NCBI GenBank assembly: GCA_905221605.1
Contig: CAJNDS010002403.1
Span: 1 to 64,000 of the forward strand
Reading direction: 5' to 3'
DNA length: 64,000 nt
Source: Symbiodinium natans
Lineage: Eukaryota > Sar > Dinophyceae > Suessiales > Symbiodiniaceae
The notes under the pieces were generated by a model. The model was not told where the DNA came from and made no database searches. It saw only the letters and a program-made list of their open reading frames with translations. Both the position numbers and the translations under genes were made by a program. Shown piece by piece: positions 20,896-31,900 of the stretch; position 1 is the stretch's first letter, and each line of letters begins with the position of its first letter.

Positions 20896-21237
20896 TAGAC
20901 AAAACCCTAAACCGACTTCGGTACCCTCACTACCATTGAGTCACTGAAACCTAAACCCTAACCCCTAAACCCTAAACCATGTACAGGAGTCCTTAAGAGT
21001 CAATCCACCCTCTAGATCCTCTTCGCCGGGTCTGGGAATCCCAAAACCCCAAACCCTAAACCCTGAAAACTTAAATCCTCTAGCCCTGAAACCCTAAACC
21101 TTGTAGGGTTTCGGGTCCAGGGTTTCCCCGAAAGCCAGCTTCCGACCCTGAACCCAAAGCCTTGAAGGTTGGGGGTTTTGGGGGTTTAGGGTTTAGGGTT
21201 CAGGGTTCAGGGTTTAGGGTTTAGGGTTTAGGGTCCT

Positions 21238-22290
21238 CAACAAAAAAGGCAGCCTGCGACACTTGAGCCGCCATGTGAGGGCTTTCCAGCTTCGACTCTC
21301 CCAACAAGGGCTTCTAGGTTTAGGGTGTTTGGGGGTTGGGGTTTAGGGTTTCGGGCTTAGGGTTTAGGGATGTTTAGGGGTTAGGGGTTTAGGGTCTAGG
21401 GTGTTGGGTTCGGGGTGGCTCAGGGCGAGGATTTGGGCCTTCGGGGCTCAATATCCCAGCTACTTCCCACTTCCCTGAGACCTCCAAACCCGTAGGGTTT
21501 AGGGCTGAGGGTTTGGGGATTAGGGCTTAGAGCTTAGGGCTAAGGGTTTAGGGTTTGAGTTAACTAACACCTCGCTGTCCAGTGGGCTAAAAGACTGTGC
21601 TCTCAACTTGCCAAGAACTACCCAAAACCCAAACCATCCCAAAACACGAAACCCAAAACCCTAAACCCCAAACCCTAAACCTTAACCCCTCAACCCTAAA
21701 GTTTCCAAGCATCCCAACCTCCGGCCCAGGCTTTTCCCGCAACCGCGCCGAAAGCATCACCGGTGGTCCAGAGAGAATACGTGAAGGTTCAAGGATTCTG
21801 ACAAGCAGGGTCATGGGTTTAAGGGGGTCTAGGGTTTAGGGTTTAGGGCTTAGTTGTTTAGGGTTTAAAGGCAGGGTCATAAGTGCGGTCAGCGCAAAAA
21901 TTGGGTTTAGGGCGTTCAGTGAGCTGCCTAAGCCCGAAACTCTCAACCCCTAAGCTACCGGGCGAAGATGCTTTCGGGGGGTTAAGTGTTTGGCATTTTG
22001 TTTCGAAGGTGCGTTTGTGACAGTCGGGGTCGAAGTTTCCTCCCATGACCCTAAACCCTAAACCCCCCAAACCCCCTAAACCCCCTAAACCCCCTAAACC
22101 CCCGAAACCCCCTAAACCCGCTAAACCCTAAACCCCCTAAACCCCCTAAACCCCCTAAACCCCCTCAACCCCCTCAACCCCCTAAACCCCCAAAAACCCC
22201 CTGAACCTTCAAGCGGACGGTGGCCGCAATGACTGGCGATGCAAGGGTTTCGGGATCGCCGGGTCCGCAATGTCGGGCTGGGCTTCGAAG
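21238..22290 (-). CDS. Scattered short minus-strand exons, unrecognised
   Basis: Protein-like blocks between telomeric tracts: 22290-22212 (IFEAQPDIADPAIPKPLHRQ), 22045-21880 (NFDPDCHKRTFETKCQTLNP), 21814-21690 (RILEPSRILSGPPVMLSARL) and 21310-21238 (LLGESKLESPHMAAQVSQAA). Order and joins are not resolved and no domain is recognised. Each is bounded by TTTAGGG, CCCTAAA or CCCCCTAAA tracts. Confidence 0.35.
22040..22205 (-). repeat. 9-mer variant array CCCCCTAAA
   Basis: About fifteen units with five Cs instead of three, plus CCCCCTCAA and CCCCCGAAA variants. It directly follows three ordinary CCCTAAA units. Confidence 0.93.
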
Positions 22291-22294
22291 ATGC

Positions 22295-22362
22295 TTAGGG
22301 TTTGGGGTTTAGGGTTTAGGGTTTAGGGTTTAGGGTTTAGGGTTTAGGGTTTAGGGTTTAGG
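22295..22362 (+). repeat. Interstitial telomeric array, TTTAGGG
   Basis: About nine perfect units after one TTTGGGG. Confidence 0.95.
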
Positions 22363-22379
22363 GATCTCAAACACCCTGA

Positions 22380-22985
22380 CACTCAACCTTCAACTGGAGT
22401 TTTTCGTTCTTAGTAGCAAGGTTCATATAGTGGGGTATGCAAATTATGTACCAAGTCTGATTATGTTTTGTATATTACAACTTCAAAGCCCTTACGAACA
22501 CTGTGAACGAAAAATAAGATGGATCTCATCCAAAAAGGTTTATCAGCAGCACAGTCAGTTGGATATGGGAAAGGTCTTTATAGTCCAATGCCCATCAAGA
22601 GTGATAGTGCAATAGAATTAGGTTTTTGTTATTATGGGTTCCTTGAACATGCAGACAACATACCGTCATTCACTTATTAAGACTCCCAAGTTACGCTCAA
22701 TCATCAGAAGCAGAGGGGGGGATTTAGGGGGTACCCCTACTTTGATGAGAAACTCCCAACCATTCAGAGGGCAACTTTAAGCTTGACGATTTTTTGTATG
22801 GCGGCACTTCTCTTTGGGATTCGGGTTTCGGGACTATAGCCATCAACATGTGCTCAACATCTTCGGAATATGGTCTGGGGCTTCAAGTTTAGCGTGGTAG
22901 GGTCTCCTGCTGAACCATATTAGCTGTGGGCTTCTGGTCTCAAGCTGAGGGTGCTTCCTACGGTTGTCCAGTTTGCCCTTTCAAA
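22380..22985. other. AT-richer unique island
   Basis: Noticeably richer in A/T than its surroundings and free of telomeric repeat. The small plus ORF at 22430-22615 has no recognised domain and no exon-like splice context. I see nothing else supportable. Confidence 0.5.
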
Positions 22986-22990
22986 GCTAA

Positions 22991-24465
22991 TGCCGCGGGC
23001 AGGTAGACGGAGCTTCTCTCGTGCGCCTATGTGTCCAGGAGGATGGCGGCCGCGTGCTTGACACATGCGCCGCTTCATTGAAGCCTGACGCTAGTCATCT
23101 GGCACTGCTGGATGGCCATGACTCGATGCACGAGACATCACCGTTAAGGCAGTGCCTACCAAGCCACCAACCAACTCTGACCCCGAAGAGGAACGGCCGC
23201 CTGCAGGCAGCTACATCTGCGTCAGGCAGTGGCCTGGGTAAGATCCAGTGCCAAGGGAGCATATCTTGTTGCCCAGCAGGATAGCGCCTGCATGCTGAAC
23301 GCACGAGCCGCTTCATTGAAACCGGGCGCCATTCATCTGGCACCGTTGGATGGCCACGACTTGACAACTCAAGACGCGGCTGTTAAACTAGTGCCGCGGG
23401 CAGGTAGACGGAGCTTCTCTCCTGCGCCTATGTGGCCAGGAGGATGGCGGCCGCGTGCTTGACACATGCGCCGCTTCATTGAAGCCTGACGCTAGTCATC
23501 TGGCACTGCTGGATGGCCATGACTCGATGCGCGAGACATCACCGTTAAGGCAGTGCCTACCAAGCCACCAACCAACTCTGACCCCGAAGAGGAACGGCCG
23601 CCTGCAGGCAGCTACATCTGCGTCAGGCAGTGGCCTGGGTAAGATCCAGTGCCAAGGGAGCATATCTTGTTGCCCAGCAGGATAGCGCCTGCATGCTGAA
23701 CGCACGAGCCGCTTCATTGAAACCGGGCGCCATTCATCTGGCACCGTTGGATGGCCACGACTTGACAACTCAAGACGCGGCTGTTAAACTAGTGCCGCGG
23801 GCAGGTAGACGGAGCTTCTCTCCTGCGCCTATGTGGCCAGGAGGATGGCGGCCGCGTGCTTGACACATGCGCCGCTTCATTGAAGCCTGACGCTAGTCAT
23901 CTGGCACTGCTGGATGGCCATGACTCGATGCGCGAGACATCACCGTTAAGGCAGTGCCTACCAAGCCACCAACCAACTCTGACCCCGAAGAGGAACGGCC
24001 GCCTGCAGGCAGCTACATCTGCGTCAGGCAGTGGCCTGGGTAAGATCCAGTGCCAAGGGAGCATATCTTGTTGCCCAGCAGGATAGCGTCTGCATGCTGA
24101 ACGCACGAGCCGCTTCATTGAAACCGGGCGCCATTCATCTGGCACCGTTGGATGGCCACGACTTGACAACTCAAGACGCGGCTGTTAAACTAGTGCCGCG
24201 GGCAGGTAGACGGAGCTTCTCTCGTGCGCCTCTGTGGCCAGGAGGATGGCGGCCGCGTGCTTGACACATGCGCCGCTTCATTGAAGCCTGACGCTAGTCA
24301 TCTGGCACTGCTGGATGGCCATGACTCGATGCACGAGACATAACCGTTAAGGCAGTGCCTACCAAGCCACCAACCAACACTGACCCCGAAGAGGAACGGC
24401 CTGCTAGCCACGACTTGACAACTCAAGACGCGGCCGATAAGTCAGTGCAGGCAGGATGAGACTTT
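22991..24465. repeat. 401-bp tandem array with internal half-repeats
   Basis: About 3.6 units of exactly 401 bp (offset 401 between matching positions). Each unit contains two related halves of about 200 bp: one with CGCTTCATTGAAGCCTGACG and CTGGATGGCCATGACTCGAT, the other with CGCTTCATTGAAACCGGGCG and TTGGATGGCCACGACTTGAC. Units are nearly identical, with a few point changes in the first and last. Open frames of 76-90 codons recur in each unit on both strands but cannot run through because 401 is not a multiple of three, so a coding role is doubtful. Confidence 0.95.
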
Positions 24466-24614
24466 GACGGGAGCGTCGAAGCTCATCTAAGACTCAAGCA
24501 TGTTCCCTTGCACATTTTTGCCTTCTTTTCCCCCGAATCATTCTTTAGACCTTTCCTTTCAGAGACTATCCCTTACTCTACACGGGTGGTCGCCAGGCTG
24601 GGTTGCTCTTGCCA

Positions 24615-25080
24615 CCCTACACCCTAAACCCCAAACCCTAAACCCTAAACCCTACACCCCAAACCCTAAACCCTAAAACCCAAGTCTCAGCTTTGCAGGG
24701 TTGAAAGGGCTTACGATTGAGGGCTGCCGAAGGTTTTGGGAGGGTCCTTGTACTATATAGGGGTCTCAAAAAAGGGTAAAGCCCCTCCGCGTGAAACCGA
24801 AGCCAAACTAGGCAAAATTTAAACCCTAAACCCTAAACCCTATATCAGCCCTACACCCTAAACCCTAAACCCTAAACCCCAAACCCTAAACCCTAAGTTC
24901 AGCACGCCCGAAACCCTGCCGTCGCTCCAATACCCCCAAGAGGTGAGCTGGAGCTGTATCTCGCACTGGGGAGCTGCCTTCAGAAACGGGCTTCTGAGCG
25001 CCGGAGAGCTTACAACCCTAAACCCTAAACCCTAAACCCTAAACCCTAAACCCTAAACCCCAAAAGCCCCCAAACCCTAA
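24615..25080. repeat. CCCTAAA tracts around a minus exon
   Basis: CCCTAAA-type tracts at 24618-24680, 24820-24895 and 25013-25082. The block between the last two is the candidate exon described separately. Confidence 0.9.
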
Positions 25081-25300
25081 ACGTCTCCAGCAAGGATGTC
25101 CCTCAGCTGAGCCGATGGTACGCCCTCAGCCTTCAAAACGCACCCACATGGGGCTTTGCAGGATGATTCCCCTAGTTCCCCAATCTCGTTGGCGTAGGGT
25201 TGAGGGTTTTAGGGTTTTAGGGTTTGGGGAACAATCAAGACCTACATCTGTAAGCCCTCATCGGGGTCTTTCCCTTGCTTGCCCATGGTCGCCTTGAAAA
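24905..25300 (-). CDS. Minus-strand exons, unrecognised
   Basis: 25295-25225 reads VFKATMGKQGKDPDEGLQM; 25197-25085 reads YANEIGELGESSCKAPCGCV, then LKAEGVPSAQLRDILAGD; 25010-24905 reads SPFLKAAPQCEIQLQLTSWG. The middle block is the most convincing. Telomeric tracts separate them. No family recognised. Confidence 0.45.
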
Positions 25301-25374
25301 CCGACCCTAGAACCAGTACGCAATGTATTTAAAGTTCAGAGATCCACCAGAATGCTGAGCTTTTTAAATACCAC

Positions 25375-26570
25375 CGAAGCCCTAGACCCTAAAGCCCCGA
25401 AACCCGCCCCCTAAACCATAAAGCCCTTAAGCTCTCAATTTAAGCCCCAAGCCCCAAAGCCCCCTAGAGCCCTTAACCCCAAAGCCCTTAAAGCTCTTAA
25501 ATTTAAAACCCTAAACCCTAAACCCTAAAGCCCTTAAACCCTGGCCCCTTCTATACACCCTAATCCCTAAGCCCCAAACCCTATACCCTAAACCCAAAGG
25601 CCCTTAAGCCCTTAAGCCCCTAAGCCCCTAAACCCTAAACCCTAAACCCTAAAGCCCTTCAACCCTAAGCCATCTCCGACCCTTTCGGGGACCTCAAGAA
25701 GCCCTGGGGAGCTTGGCACAGGGGCACCCTGTGGCCAATTGTGGCTCCGCCATTTTGAGCTTGCCATGTCCCCAAGGGTTTAGGGTTTAGGGTTTAGGGT
25801 TTGGGGTTTAGGGTTTAGGGGTTTAGAGTTTAGTTTAGGGTCGGGGGTCCAGGGCTCCAGGGCTCCAGGGCTCCAGGGCTTCAGGGCTTCAGGGCTTCAG
25901 GGGTTTAAGGGTTTAAGGGTTTAGGGGTTTAGGGGTTTGGGGTTGAGGGTTTAGGTGCCGAGGCTTCAGGTGCTGAGGGTTTAGGGTTTAGGCTTAACTT
26001 GATTAGAAGATGGTGGGGGAGGGGATCTGGCAAGCGCCTTCATGAATGCCGGCTTGTGGGCCATCGCACCCTGGCACCCTCTGCCCTTTCTTTCTGGGCC
26101 ATGTGGGCTTGGGGAACAGGGGTCTTGAAACCTTCGGGCTAAACCCTCGACCCTCAACCCTCAACGTCAACCCTCAACCCTCAAGGTTTAGGCGGTTTAG
26201 GGTTTAGGGTTTAGGGTCTCGGGTGTAGGGTTTCGGGTTAGGAACCCTCAACCCTAAACCCTCAACCCTCAACCATAAACCCTAAACCCTGAACCCTGAA
26301 CCCTCGGCGTAAGGGAGGGGGCGTGTAAGCGCCCTCATTCCACAAATGATCCCAAGTACCGGGATTCCAAGGCCGCGAAGCGTTTTTGGGGTTAAGGGTT
26401 GAAGGTTGAGGGCTTCGGGGGTTAGGGTGTTCAGGGCTTAGGGCGCAGGGTGAGAAGCGGTGGGTTCGACCCTGCACCCTTCCTGTGTGGCCTGTATCTT
26501 CAAAAAGAGGCCGTGAACCTTTGCAACACGAGGCAGAGCATTCGCCTTGCCCTGCCTGGGCCGCGTCAAG
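25375..26570. repeat. Degenerate telomeric field with weak exons
   Basis: CCCTAAA/CCCTAAG words at 25378-25670, TTTAGGG and GGGCTCCAG-type units at 25775-26000, and mixed tracts at 26140-26300. Unique gaps at 25670-25770, 26000-26140, 26310-26400 and 26460-26580 have short minus frames (for example WNPGTWDHLWNEGAYTPPP, RQGKANALPRVAKVHGLF) that cannot be assigned. Confidence 0.6.
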
Positions 26571-26613
26571 AGGCCCTATACCCTAAACCCTAAACACCAA
26601 ACCCTAAACACCA

Positions 26614-28863
26614 TTAAACCTTTTGCCTCTTGCCGTTGGGCTCAATTTTGTCCGCCACCACTCCTTCAATGACGGCCTTGAGCTCATCGTAGGTCTTGAC
26701 AACCGGAATATCCTGGGATTTGCGGAGGGGTTCAGGGTTTAGGGTTGGCCCTGAACCCTCAACCCTCAACCCTAAACCCTACTTGCAACTACCCATGAAG
26801 GCCACACATCCGATCCGCTGTGCCTCAAAGGGGCACAGGAGCATCAAGAGAGCCCCCCCAAACCCTAAATGGGGTTGTAAGTATGGTTGCCTTAGTTATA
26901 ATTTAGGGTTTAGGGTTTAGGGATAACCACATTTAGGGTGCTTAGAACCGGGGTTTAACTTCCCATGACCCTTCCAGTAACCCAAACCCTGAATCCTAAA
27001 CCCTGAATCCTAAACCCGAAACCCGAAACCCTAAACCCTAAACCCTACAGCACCCAAGAGTCCATGTTTTCCTTCCGGATGGACTCGGAGGGCCGGTAGA
27101 GGATTCCCTTCTCCGCGGCACGGAGCATCTCCTGGGCTCTTTCCAAGGGCTTAGGGTTTAGGGTTTAGGGTTTGGGGTTTGGGGTTTAGGGTTTAGGGTT
27201 TGGGGTGTAGGGTTTAGGGTTTGGGGTGTAGGGTTTAGGGTTTGGGGTTTAGGGTTTAGGGTTTGGGGTTTGGGGTTTAGGGTTTGGGGGTTTGGGGTTT
27301 AGGGGGCGGGTCGAGTCTTTTGTTTCTCTTTCGGGTTTTGAGGGATGCTTTTGATGCTTTTTTTTGTGGGGGGGGGGGGGCTCTTAGGGCTTCAAACCTG
27401 AGCCAGAAAATCTAGGGCTTCGTTCTCTCTCTCTCTCTCTCTCTCTCGCTCGCCAACCCTGCGCACCTAATAAGGAAAGACAAGAAGCATACATAGCAGG
27501 TTGATTTCTGGCGTCTCTTCGGGCAACTTGGGGATATTCAAGATGACGGCCCGGTAATTGCCAGTAGCATCACCGTTATAAGCTCGTTACATATTTCACA
27601 TACACTGCCTAAAACACCCATTCCAGTACATATGCTCCTAAACCTTAGACCCTAAACCCTGTGTAATTCCTAAATCCTGAACCCTACATAATTAAACCCA
27701 ACCCCCATATAAACCCTAAACATCTTCATTCCAGGAAAGCGCTTAGAGCTTTAGGCTGTGCGCCCCCCTCCCCCCCAAGAATGCCAGCGCCCGTAAACCC
27801 TCAACTCACATGCGCAATGCCGAAGCTCTCGCGCTCCCCGACGCTGACTAACGTGACCCAAGCCGAGCGACTATGTCGTTGAACGAGTTGCCAACGGCCT
27901 GAGCTTGGACAACACTTCAGGCTTTTAAAGCCCTGCCCCTAAACCCCGAAACCCCTAAGACCCCTAAGACCCCTAAGACCCCTAAGCCCCCTAAGACCCC
28001 TAAGACCCCTGAACCCCTGAACCCCTCAACCCCTAAACCCCTAGACCCCTAAACCCCTAAACCTCTAAACCCCTAAACCCCCTAAACCCCTAAACCCCCA
28101 AACCCCTAAACCCCTAAACCCCTAAACCCCTAAACCCCTAAACCCCTAAACCCCTAAACCCCTAAACCCCTAAACTAAACCCCTAACCCCTAAACCCCTA
28201 AACCACTAAACCCCTAAACCCCCTAAACCCCTAAACCCCTAAACCCCTAAAACCCCTAAACCCCTAAACCCCTAAACCCCCAAACCCCTAAACCTCTAAA
28301 CCCCTAAACCCCTAAACCCCCTAAACCCCTAAACCCCTAAACCCCCAAACCCCTAAACCCCCTAAACCCTAAACCCATTGGGCTTGGGCTTCGGGGTTTA
28401 GAGCAAAGGTGCCTCCACATGGCAATCCCGAACGCTTGCCGAGCCGCAATGATTCGAAAGTTGAGCCGCTGGAGCTCTTGCACTGTCCTTGGTTTAGGGT
28501 TTTTTAGGGTTTAGGGTTTAGGTTTTAGGGTTTAGGATTTAGGGTTTAGGGTTTTTAGGTTTCGGTTGCACTCGCCCTAAGCCCGACTCATCTGGGGTGC
28601 TCTTGAGGAGCTTGCAGTAAGGTACTACACATGTCGTAAAGGGTTGAGGCTAAACCCTAAACCCGAAACCCTAAACCCTAAACCCTATGGCCCTTACTTG
28701 GGCCCTCTGGGGGTTGCTATCTGTGTCGATGCCCTGCAGTATGAAGACAGGGCCAGCTGGAATGATTGAGAGAAAACATCTGCAAGACATGAGGGGGCAT
28801 AAGGAGTGACCCCTGAAAAGGGCCCTTAATCTTATCTGCCTATATAACCCATAAACAACCCAT

Positions 28864-28907
<44 letters not shown>

Positions 28908-31900
28908 TGCCTTCAAACAAACCACCCCTGGGGTCTCAATTGTTTATGTTCTTTGGCGATTCCCGGGGGGGGGGGGGGGGGGTGGTCAGCAGACCTGCGA
29001 GCATTCATGTACTGGGTATCTAGGGGGGTTGGGGGCTAAGGGCGAACGTCTGCTTCGGAAAGTGCTCGGAACTGTTCGCTCGGGGCTTCACTCTCTTTTC
29101 AGGTGGTGTGGCACAAGCACTTTGTTTGGGGTTTCGGGTTTAGGGAATCTAAGTTATCAGAATTTGCAAGCATCTCCACATCTTCTGCCTTCGTAGAGTA
29201 AGTTAATAGCCTATGCACCTACAGTTTATGCGGGAGGTTCCTTTACACCTACTGACTCAGGCGTAGTTAGTGCTGTAGGCAAATAGAGATACAGCTTCAA
29301 ACCCTCGCCAGCCATCCGGTTGGCTCCAGAAATGATCAGGTTGGCTCCAGCCATCATCACGTTGGCTCCAGCCACCCTAAACCCTAAACCCTAAACCCTC
29401 AACCCTAAACCCTAAACCCTTCGTGAGCAGGTTGGGCCTGGCTCTGGCCAGGATCAGGTTGGGTCCAGGAGGTGCTGCTTTTACCTGGGTCAGAGCCTTG
29501 TTCCAGCTGCAACCATCAGACACAGACATGGGTCAAACAGCAGTTGAGCCCTTGAGCCCTTGAGCCCTTGAACCCTTGAACCCTTGAACCCCTGAACCCG
29601 AAATCCTCTAAACCCTAAAAACCCTAAACCCTAAACCCTATGCCCTAACCCCTCAATCCGGGAAAACCCCCTTCCTCTACGTCCGGCGCAGGTTTAGGAG
29701 TTTCGGGCGTCTGGCCCAAGGATCTTCAACTTCTGATCCTTCAGCCGGGTGATGAGCCGCTTCATGAAGCCTGCGCAGCTTAGGGTTTAGGCTTAGGGTT
29801 TGAGGCGTCTTGTGGTACCAATACCAGCCATCTGCAAAAAGCCTAAGCTCTAAATCCCAAACCCTCTTGAATCCCTAAACCTTGGTGCCTAAAGCCCTGA
29901 AACCCCAAACGCTGAACCTTAAACCCCCCAGACCCTGAAACGCCCTGCGTCCGGCACTTTATAAGCTAAGCTGCCACCCTAAACCCGAAACCTTAAACCC
30001 CAAACCCTCAACCCGAACACCCCAGAGACCCAAAGTTCCCTCACTTAGGGAGGAGTGTAATGGACTACGAGTAGGGTTCAGGGGGTGTGGAGGTTTAGGG
30101 TTTAGAGCTTAGGCTTCCCCTAAGCCTTAAGCCTTAGACCCTTTGAACCCCTCATTACGGGACATAGGAGTTTCTATGCTGAGGCCATCCACAAGCCTTC
30201 GTCGTCGGCTTCAAAGAAGTTGCAGAACACCTCAGCCCGAACTCTTCTGTTAAGGCTAGGGCTTCAGGGTTGTAGGGTGCAGGGTTGAGGGGTTACGGCT
30301 CATGGTTCGTAGAGGGGCTAAGGGTGCCGTAGAAGCCTAAACCCGAAATCCTAAACCCTAAGCCCTGACTCCTGAACCCCAAGCCCCAAAGTCGCAGGTT
30401 GATTCTGGCTTCTTAACGTCATGGGTTTCCCCCAATACCCCCTCTATACTACCCTAGGTTCCCCTCTGAATAATCATGATGGGGTGTAGTTTTCCCTAAA
30501 TAGCCCCAATTTTTTTTTGGGGGGGGGGGAGAACCTTCAAGTAAGGGGGGGGGAGGGGTAGCATAGAGGGGGTAGTAGGGGAATAGGGGAACCTGTGCCA
30601 ACCCAAACCCAAGAGGCCTGGACCCTACAAGGGTTAGGGATGACGGGTTTTTTGGGGGGTTTAGGGCTTCGGGTCTCGACCCTAAACCCTAAACCCTAAA
30701 CCCTAAACCCTAAACCCTAAACCCTAAACCCTAAACCCTAAACCCTAAACCCTAAACCCTCAACCTCAACCCTAAACCCTAAACCCTAAACTTTCTAAAC
30801 CCTAAAGCCTGAAGCCTAAACCCCTCAGGCTTGAGAGCTTCCCGAACAAACCTCTCATCGAGCCAAGATGCCCTACATAAACCCCAAACCCCAAACCCCA
30901 AACCCCAAACCCCAAACCCAAACCCCAAACCCTAAATCCTTCGGCCAAGATGCCATGGGATGGTTCAGCTGCTGGAAGATGGGAAAGGCATACTCTTCGG
31001 GGCCATCGGTGATCATAAACCTCGGTACAAAGAGGGCTTTTTGGTCAGGGGTTAGGGTTTAGGGTTTAGGGTTTCGGGTTTAGCTAGTTTGGGGAGGAAG
31101 AGGGGTTTGGGTTTATGGTTTAGATTTTAGGGTCTAGGGCTCAGCACAACAAAGAGCTTAGGGAAGAAGAAGGTCTAGGGCTTTTCAGATGTCTCACCCT
31201 GCCGCGACGCGCTGCCGGGTTGTGCTGCAGGGGCCCTTCCCCCGCCCAAAAAATGCATAAAGGGTTTAGGGTTTAGGGTTTAGGGTTTAGGGAACCATAA
31301 ACCCTAAACCCCAAACGCCGACCGAACCCCGAACCTGAACCCTCCAGAAGCCGGCGTTAGCCATCCCAAAGCAGGCTTCGGATTTCGGGGTCTTGGTACC
31401 CCGAGTAACCGTATTCAAAAAAAACGTACCCTTTTGTGGGGGTCTTTATAAGGGAACCTTGAACCAACAAAGGGCAAGGGTGCCGCCGGGCTACCAAGGG
31501 TTTAGGGTTTCGGGTTCCCGCTGTAACCTGAAACCCTAAACCCTAACCCTAAACCCGGAACCCTCAACCCTAAACCCTAAACCCTAACCCTCATGGGCCT
31601 TCTGGTGTGTTGCGGCTGACTTTCAGCTGCTTCAACACAAGCTTTGGGTTTAGGGTTTGGGGTTTGGGGTTTGGGGTTTGGGGTTTAGGGTTTAGGGTTT
31701 AGGGTTTCGGGTTTAGGGCTTTTCGACACCCTGCAGCCCTCTAAGACTGCATACATCTTGGGTTTAGGCTTTAGGGGTTGAGGTTTTAGGGGATTTGGGC
31801 ACTGGAATTTATAAACTCCCTGAACTTTGTCTTTTCGTCCGAGCGGCGTTCGTGGCACTAGCGGCTTCAGCCATTGCAGGAAGTCGGTTGCGCCTGCGCT

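Noticed and set aside
23021-24264. ORFs repeated in each 401-bp unit as a repeat-protein gene
   Set aside because: 401 is not a multiple of three, so the frame cannot continue between units.
25735-25775. CCGCCATTTTGAGCTTGCC as a dinoflagellate spliced leader
   Set aside because: It matches the leader only over the short GCCATTTTG word and lacks its GGCTCAAG end.
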